A DNA stretch of 64,000 nt from Paraburkholderia franconis (GCF_009362735.1 NZ_WHNP01000038.1:1-64000); one strand, 5' to 3'; counted from the first letter of the stretch, positions 43,064-52,624 are shown. Made by a program: numbers and translations. Notes: generated from the sequence alone by a model not told the origin.

Positions 43064-44335
43064 GTGCTTCATCAAATCATCGACCGCAGGCTGGCAGGCA
43101 AGAACAAGAGCATTGCAAACCGCGAACGCTTTCTGCGTCGCGTGAAGGGATATATTCGTCGCGCAGTGTCCGAAGCGGTGCGCGACCGAAGTATCAAGGA
43201 TATTCAGAACACCCAGAGCATCACGATTCCGCGCAAGGACATCGCCGAGCCGTCGTTCCGGCATGGTCCGGGCGGCAGGCGCGAAATGGTGCACCCGGGT
43301 AACGCCGACTACATACGCGGCGACAAGATACCCCGCCCGCAAGGGGGCGGCGGCGGTGGCGGTGGCGGCAGCGCGAGCAACGAAGGCGAAGGGCAGGACG
43401 ATTTCGTTTTCGAACTGAGCCGCGAAGAATTCATGCAGTACTTCTTCGACGACCTCGAATTGCCGCGTCTCGTCAAAACGCATCTGCTCGCCGTGCCGAC
43501 ATGGAAGAGCATTCGCGCGGGCTGGGCGGCGGAGGGCACGCCGAACAACATCGACGTCGTGCGTTCATTGCGCAGCGCATTGGGCCGGCGCATCGCGCTC
43601 GGCGCGCCGCTTGTCAATGAGTTGCACGAGCTTGAGAAGCAGCTCGAAGAGATGAAGGCGGATCCTGCCGACCGTCGCGAAGAGATCAAGCTGCTCGAAG
43701 AGGACATCCACCATTTGCGCGGCCGCATCTGGCGCATTCCGTTTATCGACCCGTTCGATCTGCGTTACGTGAACCGCGTGAAGCAGCCGCAACCATCGAG
43801 TCAGGCCGTGATGTTTTGTCTGATGGATGTGTCGGGTTCGATGGACGAGCAGCGCAAGGATCTCGCGAAGCGCTTCTTCATCCTGCTGTATCTGTTCCTC
43901 AAGCGGAACTACGAGAAGATCGAAGTGGTGTTCATCCGGCACCACACGCGCGCCGAAGAAGTCGACGAAGACACGTTCTTCCATTCGACGGAAAGCGGCG
44001 GCACGGTCGTATCGAGCGCGCTGGAACTGATGCAGAAGATCCTCGACGAACGCTATTCGCCGACTGAATGGAACATTTATGGCGCGCAGGCTTCGGATGG
44101 CGACAACTGGACCGACGACTCGCCGAAATGCCGCAAGATCCTCTCGGATGACATTCTCGATAAGGTGCGGTATTTTGCGTACATTCAGGTGACGCCTGAA
44201 GAGCAGAACCTGTGGCTCGAATATGCACAGCTTGCGCAAATGGTGCCGCATCTGGCCATGAAGAAGGTCGAGACGGCTGCGGATATCTATCCAGTGTTCC
44301 GTGAGCTGTTTGAGAAGCAGGTGGAAGCGGCATGA
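43064..44335 (+). CDS. yeaH: YeaH/YhbH-family protein (DUF444) with VWA-like MIDAS
   Basis: A 423-aa cytoplasmic protein of the DUF444 family. After a conserved basic N-terminus (MLHQIIDRRLAGKNKSIANR) comes a Gly tract (residues 94-102), a helical linker (ELEKQLEEMKADPADRREEI), and a von Willebrand-A-like domain with MIDAS motif DVSGSM (255-260) and the FIRHHTRAEEVDEDTFF block. It starts with GTG at 43064, with GGGAG nine bases upstream. It should act with PrkA, and its stop overlaps the ATG of a possible upstream spoVR start. The Gly tract is a likely flexible hinge and differs in length between strains in such proteins. Confidence 0.93.
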   Translation: MLHQIIDRRLAGKNKSIANRERFLRRVKGYIRRAVSEAVRDRSIKDIQNTQSITIPRKDIAEPSFRHGPGGRREMVHPGNADYIRGDKIPRPQGGGGGGGGGSASNEGEGQDDFVFELSREEFMQYFFDDLELPRLVKTHLLAVPTWKSIRAGWAAEGTPNNIDVVRSLRSALGRRIALGAPLVNELHELEKQLEEMKADPADRREEIKLLEEDIHHLRGRIWRIPFIDPFDLRYVNRVKQPQPSSQAVMFCLMDVSGSMDEQRKDLAKRFFILLYLFLKRNYEKIEVVFIRHHTRAEEVDEDTFFHSTESGGTVVSSALELMQKILDERYSPTEWNIYGAQASDGDNWTDDSPKCRKILSDDILDKVRYFAYIQVTPEEQNLWLEYAQLAQMVPHLAMKKVETAADIYPVFRELFEKQVEAA

Positions 44336-44544
44336 CGACTCGCCACCTGCACAACGAAGCGCGCGGGTATCAGCCCGAGCGTCGTAAAGGCGTGCCGAAG
44401 CGAAGTGAGGCCGGGCATGCCGAGGCGAACACGGCGCGCGTGAAGGATACGCGCGCGCCCGATGCCGGAGCAGGCGTAGCGCCTGACGCAGCCGCAGCAC
44501 GAGGACCCGCCGGGGCGCCCACCGAAGGGCAAAGGGAAGTCCGT

Positions 44545-46068
44545 ATGAACGTTGCCGACAGAAGGCCGTTGCCGTGTCCGTCCGACTGGACCTTCGAACT
44601 GATCGAAGAGTACGACACTCATATCGCGCATGTTGCGGAGCAATATGAACTCGATGTCTATCCGATCCAGCTCGAACTGATCAGCGCCGAACAGATGATG
44701 GACGCGTATGCGTCCGTCGGCATGCCGGTCAACTACCGGCACTGGTCATTCGGCAAGCATTTTCTCGCTACCGAAAAAAGCTACCGACGCGGGCAAATGG
44801 GCCTCGCGTATGAGATCGTCATCAATTCGAATCCTTGCATCGCATATCTGATGGAAGAGAACACGATGACGATGCAGGCACTCGTCATCGCGCACGCGGC
44901 CTATGGCCACAACTCTTTCTTCAAGGGCAACTATCTGTTCCGCTTGTGGACGGATGCGCATGCGATCGTCGACTACCTCGTCTACGCGAAGAACTACATC
45001 GCGGAATGCGAGGAGCGTTACGGGCTCGATCGTGTCGAAGAACTGCTCGACTCGTGCCATGCGCTGATGAACTATGGCGTGGACCGCTACAAGCGTCCGC
45101 AGAAGCTGTCGTTGCAGAGGGAACTCGCAGCGCGCCGCGAACGCGAAGCGTATATGCAGTCGCAGGTCAACGAGTTGTGGCGCACGCTGCCGACGCGCCA
45201 CACGCCCATGCCTGAAGAAGTGGAAGAGCGCTATCCGCCGGAGCCGCAGGAAAACCTGCTGTACTTCGCGGAAAAGAACGCGCCGCTGCTGGAGCCGTGG
45301 GAGCGCGAAGTCATCCGCATCGTGCGCAAGATCGGGCAGTACTTCTATCCGCAACGTCAGACGCAGGTGATGAACGAAGGTTGGGCCACGTTCTGGCATT
45401 ACACGCTGCTCAATACGCTGTACAACGAAGGCAAGCTCGAAGACGGCTTCATGATGGAGTTCCTCCATTCGCATAGCAACGTCGTCTATCAGCCGCCCGT
45501 CACGAAGCCGTACTACAGCGGGATCAATCCATATGCGCTCGGCTTTTCGATGATGAGCGACATTCGCCGCATCTGCGAAAACCCGACGGAAGAGGACCGC
45601 AAGTGGTTCCCCGAACTCGCGGGCAGTCCGTGGCTGCAGGCGATGCACTACGCGATGCGTAACTTCAAGGACGAGAGCTTTATTGCACAGTACCTGTCGC
45701 CGCATCTGATCCGCGAAATGCGGCTCTTCTCGGTGCTCGACGATGACATGCGCGATGCGCTCGAGGTCTCCGCGATTCACGACGACAGCGGCTATCAATA
45801 CGTGCGCCAGGCGCTGTCGCGTCAGTACGACATGCATCATCGCGAGCCGAACATCCAGGTGTATTCCGTGAATACGCGCGGCGACCGCAGTCTCACGCTG
45901 CGTCACTTCATGAGCGACAACCGGCATCTGTCGAACGACAGCGACGAAGTGCTCAAGCACATGGCGCGCTTGTGGCAGTTCGACGTGTACCTGGAGAGCG
46001 TCGACGAAAACGGGACGGTCAGAAAGCGCTACGAGTGCCGCTATACGGCGCCCGCGATTCGAGTGTGA
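44545..46068 (+). CDS. spoVR: SpoVR-family protein
   Basis: A 507-aa protein of the SpoVR/YcgB family. Aligned by eye with E. coli YcgB, nearly every block is retained: DWTFELIEEY, VGMPVNYRHWSFGKHFL, IVINSNPCIAYLMEENTMTMQ, HAAYGHNSFFKGNYLF, CEERYGLDRVEELLDSCHAL, EPQENLLYFAEKNAPLLEPW, and GINPYALGFSMM. I choose the ATG at 44545 (AGGGAAG upstream) because it gives the family length; an ATG at 44332 overlaps the yeaH stop as ATGA and would add 71 low-complexity residues. It is required for spore cortex in Bacillus, but this organism makes no spores, so a stress role with PrkA/YeaH is likely. A terminator follows. Confidence 0.93.
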   Translation: MNVADRRPLPCPSDWTFELIEEYDTHIAHVAEQYELDVYPIQLELISAEQMMDAYASVGMPVNYRHWSFGKHFLATEKSYRRGQMGLAYEIVINSNPCIAYLMEENTMTMQALVIAHAAYGHNSFFKGNYLFRLWTDAHAIVDYLVYAKNYIAECEERYGLDRVEELLDSCHALMNYGVDRYKRPQKLSLQRELAARREREAYMQSQVNELWRTLPTRHTPMPEEVEERYPPEPQENLLYFAEKNAPLLEPWEREVIRIVRKIGQYFYPQRQTQVMNEGWATFWHYTLLNTLYNEGKLEDGFMMEFLHSHSNVVYQPPVTKPYYSGINPYALGFSMMSDIRRICENPTEEDRKWFPELAGSPWLQAMHYAMRNFKDESFIAQYLSPHLIREMRLFSVLDDDMRDALEVSAIHDDSGYQYVRQALSRQYDMHHREPNIQVYSVNTRGDRSLTLRHFMSDNRHLSNDSDEVLKHMARLWQFDVYLESVDENGTVRKRYECRYTAPAIRV

Positions 46069-46420
46069 CGGGCGCTTGACGAACCTTTGACGCGCGTTTG
46101 ACGGCCCCGCTCGCAGCAACCGTGATGAAAGCCAGCCTCCGGGCTGGCTTTTTTTGTGCGCTCGACATGCGCGGCGCGCTCGCACTCACAGGCGGCGCGG
46201 CCACGTCTGGCACAAAACGCTTCAGATGAGCGTCCATGCGCCGTTATTCATGGATATCCGTTAAGATACCGACCGCGTTAAAGCTTACGTTTCTCTACAA
46301 TCTCGCACGCGCGCTGAAACCCGATTGCAACAGGATCGAAACCCTGCTGCAAACCGGCTCCAGCGCAATACAAGGCGGCGTCACGACCGCTAAAACCTGT
46401 TAGAAGGGACCGACACCAGC
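46069..46420. other. Intergenic region between spoVR and kgtP
   Basis: 352 bases. The left part holds the terminator of the stress operon; the right part carries the kgtP leader with AGAAGGGA before its start. Two similar GAAACCC segments (46311-46350) look like duplicated half-sites but I cannot assign a regulator. Confidence 0.5.
46128..46155 (+). terminator. Intrinsic terminator of the prkA-yeaH-spoVR operon
   Basis: An 8-bp stem AAGCCAGC/GCTGGCTT with a six-base loop is followed by TTTTT, 60 bases after the stop. Confidence 0.9.
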
Positions 46421-47716
46421 ATGACCGACACGACTGTCTTCACTCCCAGCGACACCCGGCGACGCATCTTCGCAATCGTCGGCGCCTCATCGGGCAACCT
46501 CGTCGAGTGGTTCGATTTCTACGTCTACTCGTTTTGCGCGCTGTACTTCGCGCCCGCGTTTTTTCCGAAGGGCGACACGACGGCGCAGCTGCTGAACACG
46601 GCGGGCGTTTTTGCGGCGGGCTTCCTGATGCGTCCGATCGGCGGCTGGTTCTTCGGGCGTCTTGCCGACAAGCGCGGCCGGCGCTTCGCAATGATGGTGT
46701 CGGTGTTCATGATGTGCGGCGGCTCACTCGTGATCGCGGTGGTGCCCACCTATGCGCAGATCGGCGCGCTCGCGCCCTTGCTGCTGCTGGTTGCGCGTCT
46801 GTTCCAGGGGCTGTCCGTGGGCGGCGAGTACGGCACGAGCGCCACGTATATGAGTGAAGTCGCGCTGCAGGGACGCCGCGGCTTCTTCGCGTCGTTCCAA
46901 TACGTGACGCTGATCGGCGGCCAACTGTTCGCGCTGCTTGTGCTCGTGATCCTGCAACAGGTGCTGACGACGGAAGAGCTGAAGGCATGGGGCTGGCGGA
47001 TTCCGTTCGTGGTCGGCGCAATGTCGGCGCTGGTCGCGCTGTATCTGCGCCGCTCGCTCGACGAAACGACGACGGCCGAGATGCGTCAGCGCAAGGAAGC
47101 GGGCACGTTGCGCGGGATGTGGCAGCACAAGGGCGCGTTCTTCACTGTGCTCGGCTTCACCGCTGGCGGCTCGCTGATTTTCTACACGTTCACGACGTAC
47201 ATGCAGAAGTACCTGGTCAACACGGCGGGCATGCATGCGAAGACGGCGAGCAACGTGATGACGGCCGCTCTCTTCGTGTACATGGTCATCCAGCCGCTGT
47301 TCGGCGCATTGTCGGATCGTATCGGCCGCCGTAACTCGATGCTGCTGTTCGGCTTCTTCGCGACGATCGGCACGGTGCCGCTGCTCCATGCGCTGAAGGA
47401 CGTGACGAGCCCGTTCGCGGCATTCGCGCTCGTCGTGACCGCGCTCGCCATCGTCAGCTTCTATACGTCGATCAGCGGCTTGATCAAGGCCGAGATGTTC
47501 CCGCCGGAAGTGCGCGCACTCGGCGTGGGCCTTTCGTATGCTGTGGCGAATGCGATCTTCGGCGGCTCGGCGGAATATGTTGCGCTGTGGCTCAAGCAGG
47601 CGGGCAGTGAACCGATGTTCTACTGGTACGTGACCGTTCTGTGCGCGATTGCGGGACTCGTGTCGTTCCGCATGCGCGATCCGTCGAAGGAAGGCTACCT
47701 GCGCAACGAACCGTGA
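46421..47716 (+). CDS. kgtP: KgtP, 2-oxoglutarate/proton symporter (MHS family)
   Basis: A 431-aa metabolite:H+ symporter with twelve hydrophobic segments. It aligns closely by eye with E. coli KgtP: RRRIFAIVGASSGNLVEWFD, VYSFCALYFAPAFFP, TAGVFAAGFLMRPIGGW, ARLFQGLSVGGEYGTSATYM, FYTFTTYMQKYLVNTAGMHA, SFYTSISGLIKAEMFPPEVR and ALGVGLSYAVANAIFGGSAE. It should import 2-oxoglutarate across the inner membrane. AAGGGA lies before the ATG. It is a single-gene unit ended by an intrinsic terminator. Confidence 0.95.
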   Translation: MTDTTVFTPSDTRRRIFAIVGASSGNLVEWFDFYVYSFCALYFAPAFFPKGDTTAQLLNTAGVFAAGFLMRPIGGWFFGRLADKRGRRFAMMVSVFMMCGGSLVIAVVPTYAQIGALAPLLLLVARLFQGLSVGGEYGTSATYMSEVALQGRRGFFASFQYVTLIGGQLFALLVLVILQQVLTTEELKAWGWRIPFVVGAMSALVALYLRRSLDETTTAEMRQRKEAGTLRGMWQHKGAFFTVLGFTAGGSLIFYTFTTYMQKYLVNTAGMHAKTASNVMTAALFVYMVIQPLFGALSDRIGRRNSMLLFGFFATIGTVPLLHALKDVTSPFAAFALVVTALAIVSFYTSISGLIKAEMFPPEVRALGVGLSYAVANAIFGGSAEYVALWLKQAGSEPMFYWYVTVLCAIAGLVSFRMRDPSKEGYLRNEP

Positions 47717-47749
47717 TGCGCTCGGTCTAACCGGATGTGATGCAACAAG

Positions 47750-47778
47750 CGGCTCTGTTCGATGAACAGAGCCGTTTT
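47750..47778 (+). terminator. Intrinsic terminator after kgtP
   Basis: A perfect 11-bp stem CGGCTCTGTTC/GAACAGAGCCG with a three-base loop is followed by TTTT; it lies between the convergent kgtP and glycosyltransferase genes. Confidence 0.9.
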
Positions 47779-47811
47779 CGTATGGCCGCGTCGTTTTTCG
47801 CGGCTGCGTTT

Positions 47812-48789
47812 TTACGGAAACTTCGGCGCGGAAGGCGGCAGACCGCGCCACCTCATCGAGACGAACGCGCGCGCGATCAGCGACAGATGGTAGTAGAGCC
47901 GCGCATCGCGACCATACCCATACGCATATAGATGCGCGAGCGCCACGCGGAGCGCGGCCCAAGGCGCATCGTTCTTCGCGTACAGCGACACGACGATAGG
48001 CGCGAGCCGACGTAACGCGAGCTTGCGCGCCGGTTCGAGCGATGCATCGAGCGACAATCCCGATACGAATTCGAAGGCCGTCAGTGAGGCGGCGAACGTC
48101 GAGCCGCGCGTGCTGCGCGAAATCGATGCGTCGGTTTTGCGGTAGTACGACACGTACCGATGCAGGTAATAAACCTGCGATGCCGCAAGACATAGCTCGG
48201 ACCCGAACACGTAATCGCAGCACATGCCGACGTCGTCGCGATAGCCGATCCGCTTGACGAGATCGGCATTCGCCATCCATCCGTTGTTCGGGAACATCTG
48301 CACGAGCCCTGTGCGTCCCGGCTGCTGCTGCATGCCTTGCGCGGGCTCGATGCGATGGAAGTTCGCGTTGAGGGCATCGCTCTTCGATAGGTCGACGTGT
48401 CCTTGCGCATCGATTTCATACTGGTCCGCGAACGCGACTTCGAGCTGCGGATGCGACTGCCATAACGCCAGCAGACTTTCGATGCCGTCCTTCGCGAAGT
48501 AATCGTCGTCGTGGATCAACGAGATCTTCTCGCCGCTCGCGCGCGCAAAGAGGCTCGCGACATTGCGCGCCTGCCCGAGCGGCGGCTCGTTCTTCACGTA
48601 GCGGATGCGCGCGTCGTGTGCATACCGCGCTTCGATCAGGCGTTGCGTGCGGGTGTCGCTCGAATCGTCGCCGATCAGGATCTCGATGTTCGTATGGGTT
48701 TGTGCCAGACACGAGTCGAGGCACTCGACGATCAACTCCGGCCTGTTGCACGTCGGCACGCAAATGGAAACCTTGCTGGATATCGTCAT
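47812..48789 (-). CDS. Glycosyltransferase family 2 protein
   Basis: A 325-aa protein with a GT-A domain: VSICVPTCNRPELIVECLDS (nucleotide-sugar binding start), EILIGDDSSDTRTQ (first Asp pair), and ISLIHDDDYFAKDG (DXD-like metal-binding motif, about residue 93). The C-terminal half has no membrane helix of family type but contains aromatic stretches (CDYVFGSELCLAASQVYYLHR in part). It would transfer a sugar to an envelope or extracellular polymer. It stands alone, not in a polysaccharide cluster, so its acceptor is unknown. Confidence 0.88.
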   Translation of the reverse strand: MTISSKVSICVPTCNRPELIVECLDSCLAQTHTNIEILIGDDSSDTRTQRLIEARYAHDARIRYVKNEPPLGQARNVASLFARASGEKISLIHDDDYFAKDGIESLLALWQSHPQLEVAFADQYEIDAQGHVDLSKSDALNANFHRIEPAQGMQQQPGRTGLVQMFPNNGWMANADLVKRIGYRDDVGMCCDYVFGSELCLAASQVYYLHRYVSYYRKTDASISRSTRGSTFAASLTAFEFVSGLSLDASLEPARKLALRRLAPIVVSLYAKNDAPWAALRVALAHLYAYGYGRDARLYYHLSLIARAFVSMRWRGLPPSAPKFP

Positions 48790-49024
48790 TGTTTTCCACC
48801 TCGCTCCAATGTGGTCGCAGCGAGCGCTTCACATGACGAAACCTTTCGCTGCTGCCAGCAAGGTAGATGAAGGACACGAAAAAATAACCAGAAATAATTC
48901 CGCAAAAAATGCGTCCGCGTGGCAGGACAATGCGCGGATTGCACTGAAAAAATGCGCCTGCGCTACGTGACGCGCAGGCCGCCATATTTTTTGCAGCAAA
49001 GGGTTTTCACCGCGCGCTTTTGCG

Positions 49025-49210
49025 TCAGCCGACCGAGGGCTCGCCTTCGCCCGGCTTTTTGCCCGGACGATCGGACGGCGACTGCTTGCGCCCGTCGTCG
49101 TCCCGCTCGGGCATCTTGCTCTTTTCGTTATCGCTGTGGACAGGGTGCTTCGGATGTTCGACGTCGCTGCCCGGACTCGTGGTGCCCGCGCGTGGTTTTT
49201 CGCTGCTCAT
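49025..49210 (-). CDS. Small hydrophilic hypothetical protein
   Basis: A 61-aa protein of low complexity, rich in Glu, Asp, Lys, Ser and Pro (MSSEKPRAGTTSPGSDVEHP then KHPVHSDNEKS). It is probably disordered, with no signal peptide or membrane segment. GGGAG before the ATG at 49210 supports the start; an upstream in-frame ATG adds twelve residues without a ribosome-binding site. Such stress-type small hydrophilic proteins occur in many Burkholderiaceae, but no function can be given. Confidence 0.6.
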   Translation of the reverse strand: MSSEKPRAGTTSPGSDVEHPKHPVHSDNEKSKMPERDDDGRKQSPSDRPGKKPGEGEPSVG

Positions 49211-49330
49211 GAGACGCTCCCTTTGACAATAGCCGTCTTCCATCAAGCAATTGCCGCTCCCGTCCCGCCATTGCTAGACTCTTTCGCGAGGGCGCTACAT
49301 CAATAACAGCCTGATCAGCGGAGACGACAC

Positions 49331-49561
49331 ATGAGCAAGATCGCGTTCCAGGATTTCGAACGGCAAGTCATGCAACGCCACGTGATTCGAGGGCACGTGT
49401 ACGAAAACGCAGCCGCGCTCGTCGATCGCGCGAATGCGTGGATTGCCGAGCACAACATCGATGTGATCAACGTCGAAAGCCTGTCGACGTTCGGCTCCGG
49501 CGACGATACGAGCGTGAGCCACTGGTATTCTGGGATTCGCGTCTGGTATCGCACGCAATAG
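49331..49561 (+). CDS. Small hypothetical protein, 76 aa
   Basis: A compact protein (MSKIAFQDFERQVMQRHVIR...) with two helical stretches and a beta-like C-terminus (HWYSGIRVWYRTQ). It is soluble with an N-terminal Met-Ser and weak purine-rich sequence (GCGGAGAC) before the ATG. I recognise no family. It stands alone between the hydrophilic protein and the convergent exported protein. Confidence 0.62.
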   Translation: MSKIAFQDFERQVMQRHVIRGHVYENAAALVDRANAWIAEHNIDVINVESLSTFGSGDDTSVSHWYSGIRVWYRTQ

Positions 49562-49612
49562 TGCGCGATGCGCGATAGTGCGGCCGCGTGATCGTGCTGC
49601 GCAGATGCCGCG

Positions 49613-50077
49613 CTACTTGCCGGACACGATCAGTTTCAGCTTGCTCGCGCCGGCGGGCATCGCGGTGATCTGCGTGCGCGCATCGCGTGGGCCGATGTAG
49701 AAATGCTGGCGTGCCGGCGAGTTCACGTCGTGCGTGGCGTCGGGCAGGCACGACGCGATGTCCGCCGCGACGGCCTGCAGTGCCGTCGTGCTCGATCCCG
49801 CGCCTTCGTTCGGCGTCCACATGCATTCGTAGCCGCCTTTTGTCGCGCCGCATTGCGCGTCGTTGCCGTACGGTTGCGCGACGCCTTTGCCGTCGTCGGG
49901 CGTCAGTTGCGAAAATCCGGTCGGCGCGGCCGCGACGATGCGCTTGAGCGCGGCGCAAGGGTTGGGCGAATCGTCGGCGCGAACGGTTAGCGGACCCAGC
50001 GCGGTTATCGCAATGACTGCGGTCGCACTGATTCGACGAAGCGCGGGCATTCGATGGTGGCGTTGCGTGTCGCGCAT
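49613..50077 (-). CDS. Exported hypothetical protein, 154 aa
   Basis: An exported protein with a long n-region and a hydrophobic signal (ISATAVIAITALGPLTVRA, cleavage after ADD region about residue 35). The mature part has two Cys (NAQCGATKGGYECMWTP; PNPCAALKRI) that could form a disulfide, and a C-terminal beta-like stretch (TQITAMPAGASKLKLIVSG). AAGGAGA lies before the ATG at 50077. No enzymatic motif is visible. Periplasmic location is inferred. Confidence 0.7.
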   Translation of the reverse strand: MRDTQRHHRMPALRRISATAVIAITALGPLTVRADDSPNPCAALKRIVAAAPTGFSQLTPDDGKGVAQPYGNDAQCGATKGGYECMWTPNEGAGSSTTALQAVAADIASCLPDATHDVNSPARQHFYIGPRDARTQITAMPAGASKLKLIVSGK

Positions 50078-50200
50078 CTGCGTCTCCTTGACGTCTTGAC
50101 GGATGGCCGTACCGTTGTTTCGCAGCCGATCTGTCGAGCGAGCACGCAATCGACGCGCCTGATTCCCTGCGTTATCCGCACTGATAGGTACGCATCCGCG

Positions 50201-51505
50201 TCATGCGTCCGCGGCACCGCCGCGTTCTTCGCGCTCAAGCGTGCGCGTGCGGCGCAATTCGGGGAATAGCCGCATCCACAGCAGCGCGATCGCAATGGTC
50301 GCGCAACCGCCGACGAGCACAGCAGCCTGCGCGCCCCACCATCCGGCAGTCACACCGGACTCGAACTCGCCGAGCTGATTCGACGTGCCGATGAATAGCG
50401 AATTGACGGCGCTCACGCGGCCGAGCATGTCGTCGGGCGTGCGCAGCTGCACGAGCGACAGGCGCACGACCACGCTGATTACATCGGACGCGCCGAGCGC
50501 CATCAATGCCAGCAGCGACTCGATGAACGAATGCGACAGCCCGAACACGAGCGTCGCGATGCCGAATGCGATCACGCCGCCGAACATCGCCGAACCCGGC
50601 CGCTTGCGCAGCGGAAAATGCGCGAGCCAGATCGTGCCGCCGAGCGCGCCGACGGCCGACGCGGAGCGCAGCAGGCCGAGCCCGAGCGGCCCGGCATGCA
50701 GCACGTCGCGCGCGACGATCGGCAGCAGCGCAGTTGCGCCGCCGAATAGCACGGCGAACAGATCGAGCGACAGCGCGCCGAGTATCACCGGCTGGCTGCG
50801 GATGAAGCGCACGCCGGAGAACACCGATTCGAGCGTGACGGGTGCGCGCGGCACGGGCTTCGCGCGCAGCGGGATCGTGCTCACGGCAGCGGACGCGAGC
50901 GCGAACGACAACGTGCACGCGAGATACGCCGCGCCGGGACCGATGCCGTAGAGCAGCCCGCCAAGCGCCGGGCCGCCGATCTGTGCGGCCTGGTTCGCGG
51001 ACGTCGCCCAGGCCGTCGCCTGCGACAGCTGCGCGCGCGGCACGACGCCCGGCAACAGCGACGCAACGGCAGGGGATTCGAATGCGCGCGCCGCGCCGAC
51101 GCACGCGGCGAGCGCGTAGATCACGGGCGCGCTGATCCAGCCGGCGAACGTGCTCCACGCGAACAGGGCGGCGGCTGCGCATTCGAGTCCCTGGCAGATG
51201 GCCGCGATGCGCCGCCGGTCGTAGCGATCCGCGACCTGGCCGACGACGAGCGTCAGCACGAACATTGGCAGGAACTGCGCGAGGCCGACGAGCCCGAGCG
51301 CGAACGCGCTATGCGTGAGCGCATAGATATGCCAGCCCATCGCGACGGCCAGCATCTGAAATGACAGCGACGACAGCACGCGTGTGCACCAGAAACGCTG
51401 GAACGGCGTCTGACGCGGCAGGCTGATTTCAGGTTCGCGATGGGTTTCGCCGACGAGCGTGCCGAAGGTCTCCTGGTCGTTGTTCCCGGCGGGTGGTGTT
51501 TTCAT
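50201..51505 (-). CDS. MFS transporter (EntS-like, MFS_3 family)
   Basis: A 434-aa major facilitator with about eleven to twelve hydrophobic segments. The blocks FWCTRVLSSLSFQMLAVAMG, FVLTLVVGQVADRYDRRRI (loop 2-3 motif) and ALLPIVARDVLHAGPLGLGL match the enterobactin-exporter-like MFS_3 group. It could export a siderophore or other small molecule; no synthesis genes are nearby, so the substrate is unknown. The start is the ATG at 51505; the frame extends further only as the shadow of the MscS gene. No good Shine-Dalgarno is visible. Confidence 0.88.
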   Translation of the reverse strand: MKTPPAGNNDQETFGTLVGETHREPEISLPRQTPFQRFWCTRVLSSLSFQMLAVAMGWHIYALTHSAFALGLVGLAQFLPMFVLTLVVGQVADRYDRRRIAAICQGLECAAAALFAWSTFAGWISAPVIYALAACVGAARAFESPAVASLLPGVVPRAQLSQATAWATSANQAAQIGGPALGGLLYGIGPGAAYLACTLSFALASAAVSTIPLRAKPVPRAPVTLESVFSGVRFIRSQPVILGALSLDLFAVLFGGATALLPIVARDVLHAGPLGLGLLRSASAVGALGGTIWLAHFPLRKRPGSAMFGGVIAFGIATLVFGLSHSFIESLLALMALGASDVISVVVRLSLVQLRTPDDMLGRVSAVNSLFIGTSNQLGEFESGVTAGWWGAQAAVLVGGCATIAIALLWMRLFPELRRTRTLEREERGGAADA

Positions 51506-51775
51506 CAATAAATGAACGGACGTCCCAGATAACGGGCCGTCGTATGCATGCGTCGGTGTCAGGCACCGCATTTGCACGCGCAGTTGAAAGAAGCTCGACG
51601 CAACGACGTGTCGAGCCAATGCATCGTCGGGCCGCCAGTGTAGAGCAAGTCGCTCGCGCTTGCCGTTTCGTGCCGGATGGCGTCGGACGAGCCTTGCTTC
51701 GACGCGTTGCACGACGTTGCCTTTCTTGCGCCGCGTTGACGTCGCGTCCAATCCCCATCGAACTGCAATACAACC

Positions 51776-52624
51776 ATGGATGATTTGCTCACTCGTGTTT
51801 TTCACCTGCAACCCTCGCTGATCGTCACGCTCACGCATGATCTGATGCATGCGGCGGTTGCGATCCTGATCCTGATCGTCGGCTGGTGGGTGTCCAAGCG
51901 GACTGGCTCGCTGCTGTCGAAAGGACTGGCGCGCACGCGTGCGGACCCCACGCTCGCGCCGATGATCAATGCGATCGGGGCCTGGGCCGTGCGTGTGCTC
52001 GTGCTGTTCGCGGCGCTGAGCGAAGTCGGCGTCGCGACAGCGAGCGTGCTGGCCGTGCTCGGCGCCGCCGGCCTCGCCATCGGCCTCGCGTTGCAGGGCA
52101 CGCTGCAAAATATTGCAGCCGGCATTATGTTGCTTTTGCTGCGGCCGTTTCGTGCCGGCGATGTGATCGAAGGCACGGGCGCGACGGCAGGCATCGTGCG
52201 CGAAGTGGGTCTCTTCACGACGCGTATCGAACGCAGCGACGGCAATGCCGTCTTCGTGCCGAACAGCCAGATCTGGAGCAATCCCGTCATCAATTACTCC
52301 AGCGGCGGGACGCAGCGCATCGAAGCGGAAGTCGGGATTGCGCAGCGCCAGGACGTGGCGGGCGCAATCGATGCACTGAAGAAGCTGATCGCCGACGACC
52401 CCCGCGTGCTGGGCGGCACGACGCTCGCGCCGATGGTCACGGCGTCGAACTATCCTCAGGGCGGCGGCGCGGCACTGCGTATTGCCGTGTGGGTGAGCGG
52501 AGCCGACGCGCAACTGGCCGCGGAGGATCTGCGTGAGCGTTCGCGGGCGGTGCTCGAAGAAGCTGGCTTCAAGGTGGCGCAGCGACCAGCCACGAAGAGT
52601 AGACAAGCGTGGGCACATGCATGA
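51776..52624 (+). CDS. MscS-family mechanosensitive channel
   Basis: A 282-aa small-conductance channel. Three N-terminal membrane helices (the pore-lining one is LGAAGLAIGLALQGTLQNIA, Gly/Ala-packed as in MscS TM3) precede the beta-domain (FRAGDVIEGTGATAGIVREV, NAVFVPNSQIWSNPVINYSS) and the alpha/beta C-terminus. It should release solutes under hypo-osmotic shock. The ATG at 51776 is at the family position. It is divergent from the MFS gene with 270 bases between, in which I see no gene. Confidence 0.92.
   Translation: MDDLLTRVFHLQPSLIVTLTHDLMHAAVAILILIVGWWVSKRTGSLLSKGLARTRADPTLAPMINAIGAWAVRVLVLFAALSEVGVATASVLAVLGAAGLAIGLALQGTLQNIAAGIMLLLLRPFRAGDVIEGTGATAGIVREVGLFTTRIERSDGNAVFVPNSQIWSNPVINYSSGGTQRIEAEVGIAQRQDVAGAIDALKKLIADDPRVLGGTTLAPMVTASNYPQGGGAALRIAVWVSGADAQLAAEDLRERSRAVLEEAGFKVAQRPATKSRQAWAHA

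Noticed and set aside
46311..46350. PtxS-like half-sites (TGAAACC and GAAACCC) before kgtP
   Set aside because: The second half does not pair and the spacing is wrong for a LacI-type operator.
51506..51775. Small minus-strand gene between the MFS and MscS genes
   Set aside because: The frame has no ribosome-binding site, overlaps the MscS start, and shows no family resemblance.
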